A stretch of DNA of 64,000 nucleotides. Origin: Trichoplax sp. H2 (taxonomy: Eukaryota; Placozoa; Uniplacotomia; Trichoplacea). This document shows positions 28,950 through 41,800 of the stretch, piece after piece. The DNA lies in contig NOWV01000074.1 of assembly GCA_003344405.1 (NCBI GenBank), positions 186,001 through 250,000 of the forward strand, given 5' to 3'. The notes under the pieces are model-generated. The model had not been told where the DNA came from. It was given only the letters and a program-made list of their open reading frames with translations, and ran no database searches. Each line of letters starts with the position of its first letter. The first letter of the stretch is position 1. Position numbers and translations under genes: made by a program.

Positions 28950-29130
28950 GTATAGGGGTCTAACCACCATGACCAATGGCCATGACACGCTGGCGTGCAG
29001 CATACGGACTCGCGCCGGCGCAGTAACGACTCGAGCACATCGGATCGTTGTAACCTCGTTAGCTCACCAACCTCGTCTTCTTCTACTTTACGAATTGAGC
29101 TAGAATTGATCAAGCCAAGACAACAGCAAA

Positions 29131-32100
29131 ATGGAGTCGATAAATCAGTCCATCTTACCCACTACTATCTACCCACTTATACTGGCGTTTTTACATAAGC
29201 AAAAACTTCGTTCTTCCGCCAAATGGTTTACAAAAGAGACCGGAACGGTTAGTACCAGTTAGTATAGTACTATCCAATCAACCCAATGTTCGCTTGTTTC
29301 ATGGAGCGAGAGGTAGGCACGTTGAGCATCCCACTACTCTATCCATTGAAAGTGAAAATGACAACGGTCCTACAGTACTGTACTATGTAGCAATCATGGA
29401 CTGCATTCTGTTCATGAAATTAACCAACAGAAAATCTCGATCTCATTTGGCTATTCCTTCCATGCAATTCATTCCACTGCTAAGCCAACTAAACTCCTCC
29501 TTGATGAGACTACCTACAGTACTGTAGAATTGGCACATTCCCGGCGTATTGGTAGCACGTCCAATGGGGAACCACCATGTCATGATGCAGCAATCCCTTT
29601 CGCTGTCATAGTATTCAGTTATCTGCCAAAAATGAGCGCTACTCCATCACTTGAACCTGTCGTACAGTAGTATACCATTTCCCAATCATCAATCGATCGA
29701 GCTTTCAAAACTGAGCTATCTCAGCTTTTGATCAGCCAAGTTAAAGTTGAACTGCAGTCTCTGAAGTGAGCTTCAAGTAATGAGGTCTTGAAGACCTCTA
29801 GAAATGATCCTACTAGTAAAACGTATCATTGATATCGATAGACAAGTATTATGGATAGGGATGTCCGCAATGGACGAACCAGCAACATACGTATAATAAT
29901 AAATTACACATGTTAATAAGAAGAATACTAAAAGTCCCACAGGTGGTGGCTACTGCATACTCAGTACCAGTTCCTCTCAATACTAGCGTAGTGCGGTAGA
30001 GTAGATATGTAAAAAACTGTCAGATCGTGCGAACGGATAAAATTCGAAGCGTACTACTTGCACAGTGCTATACCACATGCAGTGTTTGTAATTGATTAAT
30101 GCTTAAATAGAACAGGAATAGCGGTTTTATTTTACTGTAATTAGCATATATCAACCGAGATAGGGGTCTGAAATGAAATTGGCTCTTGATTTTATCACCA
30201 TCAACCTTCTTGATTTTGATTCTACACTGTGGCTGTACACTCATAAAGTGATATGTTTGACAGCGTTGAATGTACAGCATTTGCAATCCAATCAGGTTAA
30301 TACGATCTGCAATTATTTTTAATATTTTATACTAAGCTAGTATTGGTTGAACACCCAAAAGCTTAAATAGCGTTTTGTACAATTTCGAAAATTGATTATT
30401 CTTTAGTCATAGCAACATAGATGGACACTGATTGAATATGTGCGTTACTGATGTAATAAATAACAAGAATATCCTATAAAATTAGTTACTGTCATATTAA
30501 TTTAAAATAAATAATAACTTCCTATATTCTCGTATTGCAATAGAAAATGCCTGCTGATGATGGTGTATCTATCTTAGATATCATCCAGGACTATTACAGG
30601 TAGGTCATGTTTTTAATTGGCTGATGGATGCTACAGAGTTATTCTACAGTATCATGTAGGTTATTGCTACACTCCTTGCGTATTTACAGTTCCAAGTTAT
30701 GAAGTGATATTTAGAGCGTCATATCAAAAATCCAGTTGCTATTACCTACAAATTGAAAAGAGCATTGCTGTATAAATTTGTGAAAAAACAATTCATAGTG
30801 TCAGGCTTCGATAAACTCCTTTCTTGATGCCCAAAATGCATCTCTTGCAGCAAGACTATTGATTCATGACTACACCGTGTTGAATATACAGTACATAGAA
30901 AGGATTGCTTTTTTTTTAGACGACAGAAAAGAAAAAGGAATAACGGCAACACTAGACACAGCCAAAGTAAGAAATATCATGGACACTAATTTTTCCTTAA
31001 GTCAACAATATTGCCTTTTCTATTTTAATTATTAATATCGGTATATAGCCAATATGCAAGTATTTTTGGTAGCTTTATTGTGATAATGTAGTCATTGAAT
31101 TGAATAGCAGCAGGTATAGAATTCCGCTTATGCTGATATCTGCACCCTATGATAGTTTACACGTCGTCAAAAATTATACAGTATTTAGTACACTTTTGTA
31201 AATAATACCTTCCTACATATAGAGTCAAAATCACAGGTCCTGATTTTTCGTTCCATATACGAGAAATAATGATTGCTAACACCTCAGTCATAATCACAGT
31301 ATATAATACTTACTTCAATTTAATACCTTAAAAGGTGCTAAAGTTGCTAAAATGGAAGCTACAAGTTCGAAAGATAGCGATGTAAGTCATCTTATGTTAT
31401 AGTTATTTTATAGTTGTCCCTCAGTGTTCCATGATAGTTTCATTATAATCTTCTCAATTAAGTGGATGTACTTACTGCTGACGATTTATAGGATATTTCT
31501 GAAGAATCGGACGACTCGAATCAGGCTAGCACTGGTAAACGTGCAACAAAACGGAAATCGAAAATAAGTAGCAAATCAGGCAATAAATCAAAGAGGGCAA
31601 AACTTGCAAAGAACAAATCTGAAAGTTCTACCACTTCAGATGATAGCGATGATGATAGCTCTATCGAAAATGAGACTTTAAATGAGTCTAAAAATTCTGA
31701 AATAAGTGTGGAAGAGCAAGCCAGCACCGATGATAGTGACGATACCTCAGATAGTGATAATGAATCCAGTAGCTCACAAGATGAAAATAGTAAGAATGAA
31801 TCCCCTACTGTCGATATCAGCAGTGACAATTCTTCTGATTCCAACAGTTCCGATGAAGAGAATGTAACAAAAGGGTCCGACGACACAAACGAATCTGATG
31901 ACTCTGATAGTGAAGAAGCATCTGACTCAGCTAAATTGGAGAGTAAATCTGGTAGCTCTGACGACTCTGAAGACTCTGAAGCATCAGATAAGTCTGCTTC
32001 CAGTGATAGTGATTCATCTGATGAAAGCGAGGACGAGTCAGAGAACAACACGTCTAAAGGAAATGCTAAAGCTAGCTCTGATGAATCGGAAGATTCTGAC

Positions 32101-32895
32101 GAAAGTTCCGAGAGTGAAAGTGATGATTCAGATGATTCCGATAATTCTTCAAATGATGAACAAAGTGATGACGTAGTAAATTCCACTGAAATTCAAAAAT
32201 CGAATATTCAAGAACCTAATTCTCATAACTCATCTGTTTCAAAGAACGGCAATGTTAGTTATAACTTTGTCGTCAATTTTTAATTTCGGATTTAAAATGT
32301 AAGATACTATCGGATACTAAGGCTACCATTCAATATCATTTTTCCTAGGGACCTAAGGGAAGCAAAACCGCTCCCTTCCGTCGTGTAAATATAGAAGTCT
32401 CTAATATTGAAAGCCAATTTCGAGATAATTCCTTTGAAGCAAAGGTATGAAATTAGTAAAGGCGAAAAAAGTGGATTGTTCTTCGCAGTTATTATAACTG
32501 GTTAATAGTCATGGACTACCATGCAAACTGTTCCCTTCCAACATAAATAGGGTGCACATCCGTTTCAAGATTATTAGTAGTTTGTAAACATTCTTTTTCA
32601 AATTTTTATTTTAGAAAAATGCCAAGAATTCTTGGGGGGATAAAGCTAATAAAGATTTAAAGTTTACAAAAGGTTTTCTGCGTAGAACAGTTCTTTTTTT
32701 AATCTTACATATATCCTAATTATCTCAATTGAGTCATGCAACCGTTGCGATGCAATATAAATTATAACAGATATAATTTTTTGGGGATCACCAATAGGAA
32801 AGTCATTCAGGCATGAAAAAACAAAGAAAAAGCGTGGCAGTTATCGTGGTGGATCTATCGATATGTCTGTTAATTCTATAAAATTTGATGACTAA
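29131..32895 (+). CDS. NOLC1: Nopp140-like nucleolar phosphoprotein (LisH, Ser/acidic tract, SRP40 C-terminal domain)
   Basis: Nucleolar and Cajal-body chaperone that binds snoRNPs and links them to rRNA transcription and modification. Eight exons, 426 aa (human 699): 29131-29247, 30544-30599, 30920-30966, 31335-31381, 31492-32253, 32349-32444, 32615-32672, 32798-32895. Residues 1-39 form a LisH motif ([14 protein letters not shown]-like) matching the Nopp140 N-terminus; [10 protein letters not shown] follows. Residues 90-343 are a basic stretch, then a long Ser/Asp/Glu tract typical of CK2 phosphorylation. Residues 344-426 are the SRP40_C domain, with [38 protein letters not shown] and the terminal [19 protein letters not shown]. 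The shorter length comes from fewer alternating acidic/basic modules than in vertebrates. Exon 3, a short basic exon, is the least certain. Head to head with PCNA. Confidence 0.93.
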
Positions 32896-33906
32896 TGTTA
32901 CACTCTTGCGATATATGATGTTTCCGTATTGTTACAAGTGAAATTGATAATCCTTGTTAAATTCAAATTACTTTGGATACAACCAGCATTTGAGATAAAT
33001 TTTATATTACTGTATTATGGTATAGAATCACTGTTAATATTCGATTGGATTTATTCCGAGCTTCTCTCTATAAGTTCTGCTTACTGCATTATCCTAATTT
33101 GTAATGAATAGTGCGGTTATAGCAACAATAATTGACCTCTTTGGAAAAGTGGCATTTGTACTACTGTTGCAAGTAATAAATCGTAATGCAGTATCGTTTG
33201 TTAATTTCTTCATTCTGTCCAAATTTTACGTGAGAGAACTGGAGTTTATTTTACTACGACAAACCTTGGAATACTAGTATTCTTCTAGTAGTGTATGGAG
33301 AAACGCAAGCTAAAAATCGATTAGCAATCACGCGTATTATAAGATTTTCCTTAGCAAGAAACGCCTTTATTGCTGTTTTGACGATATAATCCGACAAATT
33401 GAACAAAAGTGATTTAAAAGTTATACCTTTTACAAATTTTAACCTTGTTAGGACATGATAATAGCTGAAAATAATATTACCATAAAAATATTGACATCTG
33501 CAAAAAGTTGATGTTGAAAGCGCACGCACTACGTGAAAACGCTAACGGTTGGCACGTAATTTCTCTAAAATACTTCAATTGTTTATTGTCAGTAGCTACA
33601 TTTCATCATTAGCAATGTTGTTTAAAGCATTTACAACTTTTTTAGGAAAAACAATATAACAAGGGCCAAAGCTCCATGCCTATTATCTTAAGAGCTTATT
33701 AATACGAGCGTATGTCGATTACGCGTACTGATCCTACTGCCAGCATTTGATATCATAGAGAACTTATTGTATTAAAGAAGTGCTAAAAGTCAAGATTGCA
33801 ATGTTACGTATTATAGGAGAATATTTAGAATTACTAAAGTCACCACTACGACTTGATCAATTTGACATTAACGCCACAATAAAATTACCATAAATAGTGG
33901 TACATC
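32896..33906. other. Convergent intergenic region NOLC1/MTHFD2
   Basis: About 1 kb that should hold both 3' UTRs. No coding exon recognised. A 91-codon minus-strand frame (33254-33529) has no recognisable similarity. Confidence 0.5.
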
Positions 33907-36347
33907 TTAGTACTTATAAATCTTCTTTGCAGCTGCGATGGTATTTTTTAATAGCATAGCAACAGTCATTGGTCCGACACCACCAGGTACTGGGGTAATA
34001 TAGCTAGCAACTTTGGATACGCCTTCAAAATCGACATCACCCACTAAGCGTTGCTTGCCATCAGGACCAGTGATTCGATTAATACCAACGTCGATAATAG
34101 CGGCACCAGGTTTAACCATGTCTGCTTTTATCAGACCTGGTATTCCGACAGCTACGACTAGAATATCGGCCATTTTCGTGTTGATCAGTAACTGCTCAGG
34201 TGGAGTATAACGGTGGCAAATTGTTGCAGTAGCATCGCCTAGATATTCAAAGTGAAAGAAATATCTAGTAAATTATATCAAGCCAACATCTATTAATGCA
34301 ACTATTGCCTATATAGTAGCATACGCACAACTTTACATATCCTTCTTTCGCAACATACCGTGCGACTTTACTTTATAGATGGAATCAAATCTTAATTCAG
34401 AAGTTCAATGACAAATATTTTTACTTCTACGGCGTACACGTCAATGAATTGACAACATTGAGCAGTACACTGCTTGCACGTAAAAGTAATTATGGAGAAA
34501 ATTAGATATCTACAGTGAGTAAGCTTTGCTTTGTTTGCAACAAGTATTGTACAATATTAGAGTAAGGCGTAGTAAGTACAAAATATAAAAACGCTAGCTG
34601 AGATGCTGTTATAAATATGATATTGAGCTGATTCAAATTTCAATCACACTTTGTTTCTTTAGTTTGCTACTTTTTTGAAAATCAGCACAATTAAACTTGA
34701 TTTTAAAATACAAGAGGCTATGCCAGCCTCACCGGCTGATCGTATGCACCAATTTGCCAACTTTTAAGCTGTACAGTTCAGTATTGAACCGTATCAGTTT
34801 TTGGAGTAGATTGGAAATTTTTATCATCGATTTGATTGATGATCAACATCCTGATATAAATTAAAGGGATACACTAAGCAAGCATTTGTTGTAAAGAGAC
34901 ATTTTTTCTGGTCATGGCAACTCTGTACTACCCATTACGTTTATCCGCAACAAAGTGGTAGTAATAGTATCTATTCAATCATGACGACTCTACTTAGGCA
35001 TTGAGCCGATATGACAGCAAGCAAGACAGAACGGCCGATCGACAATCACTTTCAAGTTAACAGTTAAAACCTCATGACTAGTGTAAAGGTTCAAACTTCA
35101 AAGTACAGTACAGTACAATATGAAGGATAGCATTCATGAATCCCCTAGCAATATAGCATGTTTGTATGTATTGAGCAGTATTTACTATCTACTTTTCTCC
35201 AATGCCTCATGATGATAATCATTCTTCTTTTATTCAATCGTGCACGAATTGAAGTATCCCGAAATACGCGTATAAAAATAGTCATGGAGCACGAGAATCA
35301 TTTAACGTTGTATCATACATTTATCACTCATTGACCGTTCAACTTTGTCGAAAATTCAATTTCATAGTATAATTAGGTAGAAATGTTATAAAGTTGTAAG
35401 CAAACTTTTTGAACACTGCAATAACTGTTGTCGATTTTAAAATATTGTCTTACCACTTCCATCAGAATGCAACATCATCATAATGGGCATTCCAACATTT
35501 TTCGATCGACCTAAAATAACAGCGTGCTTGCCAAAAGTGGGTATTTTATATCGATAGATCATTTCCATTACACCGGCAGCAGTAGCAGGTAAGAAGGCAT
35601 TATCATTTAAACAAAATCGACCGACGTTGAGAGCATGAAAGCCGTCAACATCTTTACTTGGTACAACAGCATTGCATACTGTTCTTTCGTCCATGTGCTT
35701 TGGTAAAGGAAGTTGGACAAGGATGCCATCGACGCCGTCATCTTTATTTAAGTTATCCACAAAAGCTAATAATTCATCTTGTGTAATTGCATCGGACAAA
35801 ACATGTGTTTTACTGTCGATGCCGACCTTATCGCAGCCATTAGTCTTACTTTTAATGTAAGATTTACTGGCAGGATTATCACCAACTAGGACAACAGATA
35901 AATGTGGTCGTCTATTACCTAACAACATGAAGAGAGATGCACCATCAGGCTTGATCATTTCCTCTATCGGTAACGCAAACTACAACATAACGCTATCATT
36001 GGTATCATCATCACCACTGTCACGCATTGTTGATCATGCATGAGGATTCATTGTATGCAAAAGCAGTAAGCTGCAATTTTTGAATAATTCATCCACTCCT
36101 ACCAAGAGGGCAAATATCAATTACCTTTCAACATCCAATCATCGACTTCTTGCTTGACCTCCTCGCTGATTTCGGCCGATAACTTTTTGCCATCGATTAA
36201 TTTTGCTGTATCCAACCTGGCGCTGGCATGCAACGTGCATCGTGTCATGACAATTGGACTGCATCGAACGGCATGATTTACTCCACGGCTAAGTAGACTA
36301 ACCCTATTGAAGTTGCGAAGAGCAGTAGCAGCCATTCTTAAAGAAGC
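33907..36347 (-). CDS. MTHFD2: Mitochondrial methylenetetrahydrofolate dehydrogenase/cyclohydrolase
   Basis: Bifunctional enzyme that oxidises 5,10-methylene-THF to methenyl-THF and hydrolyses it to 10-formyl-THF in mitochondrial one-carbon metabolism. Three exons on the minus strand: 36125-36347, 35454-35918, 33907-34238, giving 339 aa (human 350). The N-terminus [16 protein letters not shown] is Arg/Ala-rich without acids, as for a mitochondrial presequence. Then come [37 protein letters not shown] with the SYxxxK catalytic lysine, [48 protein letters not shown] and [13 protein letters not shown], covering both family signatures. The absence of a C-terminal synthetase domain and the presequence favour MTHFD2/2L over MTHFD1; 2 and 2L cannot be told apart. 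The start is the first true ATG; the frame extends upstream only by a TTG. Head to head with PRPF38A. Confidence 0.95.
34239..35453 (-). other. MTHFD2: Second intron of MTHFD2
   Basis: A 1.2-kb intron with a GTAAGA donor at its 5' end and a TCTAG acceptor at its 3' end (minus strand). It contains a short run of ACAGTACAGTACA near 35103-35116, a minor instance of the GTAC repeat, and nothing else recognised. Confidence 0.7.
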
Positions 36348-36579
36348 CATAACGACCCAATGCAATAGATTGATGAATTACTAGAACGACAGAGTAGCAA
36401 ACTGTTGACAGCGTGTTGGCCGATGCTAAGTTTACCCTTTACTGAACGCCTCTATTGGCATGGTCTAGTACAGCTCTACTGCCTATACAAACAAAAGCTA
36501 TCATGCAGTTTCCTGTGCGGTACTGCGAGTTGCTGCTTTCAACTTTACGGATGGGATTGGACCGATGGACACACATAGA

Positions 36580-37375
36580 GTGTACTGTACTGTACTGTAC
36601 ACTCTACAAGTACAGTACAGTACTGTACAGTACACTGTAGATGAAAATGATCAGGGCTGATGCACAATCACAATGTACAGTACTGCGCTGTACACTGTAC
36701 TGTACTGTAACAACTGTATTGAAGGTTTGTGCTGTACTGTACAATACAGTACAGTACAGTAGTTGGTAATGTACAGTACTGTACTGTGCGAAACTACTGT
36801 ACTGTACTGTACAGTACTCTCAATCAAGCATGCTGTACAGTGTACAGTACTCCATACTGTATAATATACTGTATAATATGTACTGTACAGTACATACTGT
36901 ACAGTATACTGTACACTGTACAGTACAGTGTACTGTATAGTACAGTACTGTACTGTACAGTATATTTTTTTCATATTGTCATATTTTACAGTACTGTACA
37001 GTTCAGAAAATCTCCATAACGCAAGCACGTTCCCATCGACCAGTAACGACGCAGTCTCTTTCCGTCCCGATCCAGTGCAGTATTCGTACAGTACATACAG
37101 TACAGTAAACAGTACTGTACAGTACGAGTACTGTATTTTACAGTACTGTGTACTGTGTAGTGTGTACACTTCAAAAAATCTCCATGAAAAACGAGTCACT
37201 AACGACGCACTCTCTTTCCGTTCCGTTCCAGTGCAGGTGTTCGTACTGTACAGTGTACAGTACGAGTACGGTAGCCATCCATGGACTGTACTGTACTGTA
37301 CTGTACAGTACAGTGTACAGTACTGTACAGTATAATATTGTACTGTAAAGGACGCAGTGTACTGTACTGTACTCA
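36580..37375. repeat. GTAC palindromic satellite in the MTHFD2/PRPF38A promoter, copy A
   Basis: Dense runs of TACAGTACTGTA, GTACTGTACAGTAC and related words that read the same on both strands. They surround two tandem promoter-like blocks (about 37004-37080 and 37176-37240) that share AAAATCTCCAT, TAACGACGCA and CTCTTTCCGT. The long open frames here on both strands translate to Tyr/Ser/Thr/Val/Cys repeats and are by-products of the repeat. Confidence 0.9.
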
Positions 37376-37433
37376 ACTCAAGCCAGACAATCCATGCAAC
37401 ATCGTTGGCTATCCACTATCAAGTTAAGCCAAT

Positions 37434-37563
37434 ATGGCCAATCGGACAGCGAAAGACGCTGTCACCGTAAAGGGAACCAATCCTCAATATCTTGTTGAAA
37501 AAATTACAAGATCTCGAATCTATGAATGCAAATACTGGAAGGAAAAGTGCTTCGCCGTCACGG
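37434..37563 (+). other. PRPF38A: Duplicate PRPF38A first exon (copy A)
   Basis: Same coding sequence as 38860-38989 with synonymous or silent changes (for example GTCACCGTAAAG versus GTCACAGTAAAG). It keeps ATG, frame and the GTAGGT donor. It ends in intron sequence at the gap, so its downstream exons are those after copy B. Best read as the other allele. Confidence 0.88.
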
Positions 37564-37631
37564 GTAGGTTCAATTCTTTTTAAATCAATTCTAAATCCAT
37601 CCAACATGGGATATGCGTGTGTCATGAATGA

Positions 37632-37651
37632 NNNNNNNNNNNNNNNNNNNN
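37632..37651. other. Assembly gap (20 N) between duplicated copies
   Basis: Twenty N bases exactly at the junction of the two 1.4-kb copies. Confidence 0.97.
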
Positions 37652-37747
37652 TGGACTGCATCGAACGGCATGATTTACTCCACGGCTAAGTAGACTAACC
37701 CTATTGAAGTTGCGAAGAGCAGTAGCAGCCATTCTTAAAGAAGCCAT
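37652..37747 (-). pseudogene. MTHFD2: Partial duplicate of MTHFD2 exon 1 (copy B)
   Basis: Minus-strand ATG at 37747 followed by 32 codons identical in protein to the start of MTHFD2, cut off by the gap. The reading frame is open. It is incomplete only because the sequence is interrupted, so an allelic fragment is likelier than a true pseudogene. Confidence 0.85.
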
Positions 37748-37977
37748 AACGACCCAATGCAATAGATTGATCAATTACTAGAACGATAGAGTAGCAAACT
37801 GTTGACAGCGTGTTGGCCGATGCTAAGTTTACCCTTTACTGAACGCCTCTATTGGCATGGTCTAGTACAGCTCTACTGCCTATACAAAACAAAAGCTATC
37901 ATGCAGTTTCCTGTGTGGTACTGCAAGTCGCTGCTTTCAACTTTACGGATAGGATTGGACCGATGGACACGCATAGA

Positions 37978-38795
37978 GTGTACAGTACTGTACTGTACAG
38001 TAGATGAAAATGATCAGGGCTGATGCACAATCACAGTGTACAGTACAGTACTGTACAGTACACTGTACTGTACTGTGCGAAACTACTGTACTGTACTGTA
38101 CAGTACAGTAGTGTACTCTCAATCAAGCATGCTGTACAGTGTACAGTACTGTACTGTACTGTACTGTACTGTAAAGGACACATTTTCTACAGTACTGCAA
38201 TGTACTGTATACTGTACTGTACTGTACAGTACTGTACTCCATATAATATACAGTACATATACTGTACATATTGTACTGTATACTGTATACTGTACAGTAT
38301 ATTTTTTTCATATTGTCCTATTTTTAGACCTGGCTATTTTACAGTACTGTACAGTTCAGAAAATCTCCATGACGCAAGCACGTTCCCATCGACCAGTAAC
38401 GACGCACTCTCTTTCCGTCCCGATCCAGAGCAGTGTTCGTACAGTACTGTACAGTGTACAGTACGAGTACGGTAGCGGCGTAGCCATCCATGGACTGTAC
38501 TGTACTGTACACTGTACTGTTTACAGTGTACAGTACTTCATATTGTCCTACTGTATTTTACAGTACTGTGTACTGTGTAGTGTGTACACTTCAAAAAATC
38601 TCCATGACGCAGGCACGTTTATCGACCAGTAACGAGTCACTAACGACGCACTCTCTTTCCGTTCCGTTCCAGTGCGGGTGTTCGTACAGTACTGTACAGT
38701 ATACAGTACAGTACGAGTACGGTAGCCATCCATGGACTGTACTGTACAGACTACAGTGTACAGTATAATATTGTACTGTAAAGGACAGTGTACTG
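37978..38795. repeat. GTAC palindromic satellite in the MTHFD2/PRPF38A promoter, copy B
   Basis: Same satellite as in copy A, with blocks of different lengths and an extra CCTATTTTTAGACCTGG-type insertion near 38319-38335. The two embedded AAAATCTCCATGACGCA units lie near 38359 and 38597. Confidence 0.9.
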
Positions 38796-38859
38796 TACTC
38801 AACTCAAGCCAGACAATCCATGCAACATCGTTGGCTATCCCCTATCAAGTTAAGCCAAT

Positions 38860-41800
38860 ATGGCGAATCGGACAGCGAAAGACGCTGTCACAGTAAAGGG
38901 AACCAATCCTCAATATCTTGTTGAAAAAATTACAAGATCTCGAATCTATGAATGCAAATACTGGAAGGAAAAGTGCTTCGCCGTCACGGGTAGGTTCAAT
39001 TCTTTTTAAATCAATTCTAAATCCATCCAACATGGGATATGCGTGTGTCATGAATGATGAGCTATCCAAAACAGTGGAAACAGCATCAGTAACAGTAAAT
39101 TGCAGCACAGGAGAATGCAGGTAGACAACAGTAACATTGTCCCTCAACGTGGAAAGTATCTTTTTATGCCTATTACTAAGCATTGCAAATACTTTGGAAC
39201 CTTAAAATGTCACGTAGAACGTGTAACATAAGATAAAATCATGACCTCCATTGCTTTACAATGTCACAAATCTTTTGCAATAAATTCAAGGTGATATGGA
39301 TGTCATATTGATTCCATTCCATGCTTTGACTATTATATCTAGCTGAGCTTTTGGTTGATAGAGCAATGGAATTAGATCATATTGGTGGTACATTTGGTGG
39401 TAATATCAAACCGACGCCATTTCTATGTTTAATCTTAAAGATGTTACAAATTCAACCTGAAAAAGATATCATAGTCGAATTCATTAAGAACGAAGATTAC
39501 AAGTAAGAGCACTTACCAGTCAATTTTTGTAGTCTGTATTTGTAATCACTCATAATACGCTATTTATTATTACTGTAATCATATCTACTTGCAATGACCA
39601 ATTTTTAATTCATGTTAGTATTATATAGCCGTTGAAAAATGCCTCTCCCCTACTTGTAATAGTATTACACTAGTTTTTATTCATCAATTGAATGGGGTGC
39701 TACAATTTTTCATCAAGTTGACAAGTTGCATGACATTATTCATGATAGGCTACAAACATTTCACTCATTGTTAAACGTTCTTACAGCTGCGTACAATATG
39801 CAATTTGATTGCAATATCGTTAATCGACGACTATGCCCAGTCTTATGTTAACGATATAGGGCTTAGCGTTATGTTGTGGCCAACACTAACAACATTCAAT
39901 AGTACTCAGGATGCACTACTCTATTGCTATCAACATACTGTACTTTCTTCTTCATGATAGGTACGTGCGTGCTTTAGGGGCGATTTACATGAGATTGGTT
40001 GGCACTTCCAATGACTGTTACAACTATCTAGAACCGTTATACAACGATTTTAGAAAATTAAAACGAAAACAGAGATCAGGACGTAAGATAAATTTACTTA
40101 TGCCCATGACTAACTTTGTCCTATTGCATGAAATTGTAAAATGCACTAGCTTATCATGGTATACTAATTCATCATGTCATTGAACGGTATATTTCCTAGA
40201 ATTTCAAGTTATTCATATGGATGAATTTGTAGAAGAATTACTCACTGAAGATCGTGCATGCGATACAATCCTACCACGCATTCAGGTAAAAATTAATTTT
40301 GCAATTGAGTGCTTACTATTGTATTTGAAATGAGCCGATTTATAGTAGACCCCTTTACGATATAAATCTCACAATATTTTGATGCCATTACAGAAACGTT
40401 ATATCTTAGAACAAACTAATCAGCTAGAACCAAGAGTGAGTCCAATTCATTAAACTATGTTATAAGGAATAATCGCTTGATGTAGAGTAAACTTTCGTAT
40501 TTATCTTACACGTATACTCTTTGCTAATCGTCATAATGTAGGTTAGTGCCTTAGATGAGGACATCGATATTGAATCGGATGAACAGTCAGAATCTGAAGA
40601 AGAAGAGCCTGTAATGCAATCTTACCTTGTTATAGAATACATGCGTCCCTAGCGTACTCTACTATAACGTGTTATATAATTGTCGCTTCTAAGTTAATGC
40701 AGGGCCGCAGCCAATTTTTCATTAAGTTAAGAAGTAAATATTGAAAACCTTATTAATAGGTAAAGCATTCTAGACGTCGTAGTAGATCTCGGGATCGGGA
40801 TAAACACTCGAGGCGCAGCAGATCACCAAGAAGGAGGTAAACTAAGTATTCTTTTATACTATTCGATGTAAAAATAACTGTTCTATTAGCGGCAACTGAA
40901 GTTCTTATCAGCATCTTTGACGAAAACTACGATTAAGAAACGTGCTTTCAGTAAATTATGATAAACTTCTTCTGTATATATCCACATTGTAGAAATAATT
41001 AGAAATTCTACTTTGACCAATTTTGGTTATTATCACTATTGTAATATTACGACAATTGTAGTCTATATTACGTAGTATTAGCAAAACTTGATTTGAATAG
41101 ATGATAACTGCTGGACGGTGCCTTTATGAGCTGCGTATAAAATATTTGTATTCTATTATACAATATACGTATAGAGTATTTGCATCTTATGTATAATACC
41201 ATCAACTATTAAAATAAGGTATTATTGTAATAGGCGATGATAATACCCTCTAAGTTTCGCACTACTGCGTACACACTATCGATAAATTATTGTGCAGTAC
41301 ACATCTTCGCACTCTCTATTGCTCTTTTCTCCCCTCGGTAACATTCTCGTTCGATCTTACCTTACTGGTAGCTATCATTAAGCTTCTACTCTCGAGTTAT
41401 CTCCTTCCATAATGAATATAAAAAAAGCTAGACTAATTAGAATATTGGTAGAGGGACTACCAGTGAAAAAAGAGTCCTATTGTAATCACGACAAGCTAGC
41501 GAGTAAATTTTGTTAGACCAGTATAATCTATTGGACAATTCCTGTACAATGTATTCTCATATCGTTCGTGATAGAATCCTGATGAATTTTTATCATTACT
41601 TTCTCCTTAATTAGACGCAGTTCTAGAAGCCCAAGAAGAAGGTCTCGTAGTCCTAGGAGAAGATCTCGATCTCGTAGCCCTAGAAGAAGATCTCGATCAC
41701 GCAGTCCGAGAAGGAGATCTCGATCACGCAGTCCAAGAAGGAGATCTCGATCACGCAGTCCAAGAAGGAGATCTCGATCACGCAGTCCGAGAAGGAGATC

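Larger units (their letters stand above)
27669..29589. repeat. Copy B of the 1.9-kb duplicated segment
   Basis: Begins immediately after the gap with GTGGCGATCGTGAG and ends CATGTCATGATGCA, then runs on into unique sequence leading to the NOLC1 body. It contains the same promoter motifs and NOLC1 exon 1 as copy A. The internal segment of about 28297-28949 is inverted relative to copy A. Confidence 0.92.
36255..37631. repeat. Copy A of a 1.4-kb duplicated segment (MTHFD2/PRPF38A promoter haplotype)
   Basis: Starts TGGACTGCATCGAACGG inside MTHFD2 exon 1 and ends TGTCATGAATGA in PRPF38A intron 1, directly before the 20-N gap. Copy B is 37652-39057. The copies differ mainly in length and order of GTAC-repeat blocks. 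Confidence 0.92.
37652..39057. repeat. Copy B of the 1.4-kb duplicated segment
   Basis: Begins just after the gap inside the sequence of MTHFD2 exon 1 and continues through the GTAC satellite (about 37978-38795) and PRPF38A exon 1. It then joins unique PRPF38A intron sequence. Confidence 0.92.

Noticed and set aside
31521-32186. 221-codon minus-strand frame rich in Ser, Leu and Glu
   Set aside because: It is the antisense shadow of the Ser/Asp/Glu tract of NOLC1.
36348-36365. Six extra N-terminal codons for MTHFD2
   Set aside because: The upstream in-frame codon at 36365 is TTG, not ATG. The first ATG at 36347 gives a good mitochondrial presequence.
36651-38632. Long open frames (up to 241 codons) on both strands across the MTHFD2/PRPF38A interval
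   Set aside because: They translate to endless Tyr/Ser/Thr/Val/Cys/Gln strings, appear on both strands at once, and coincide exactly with the GTAC satellite. They are products of the repeat.
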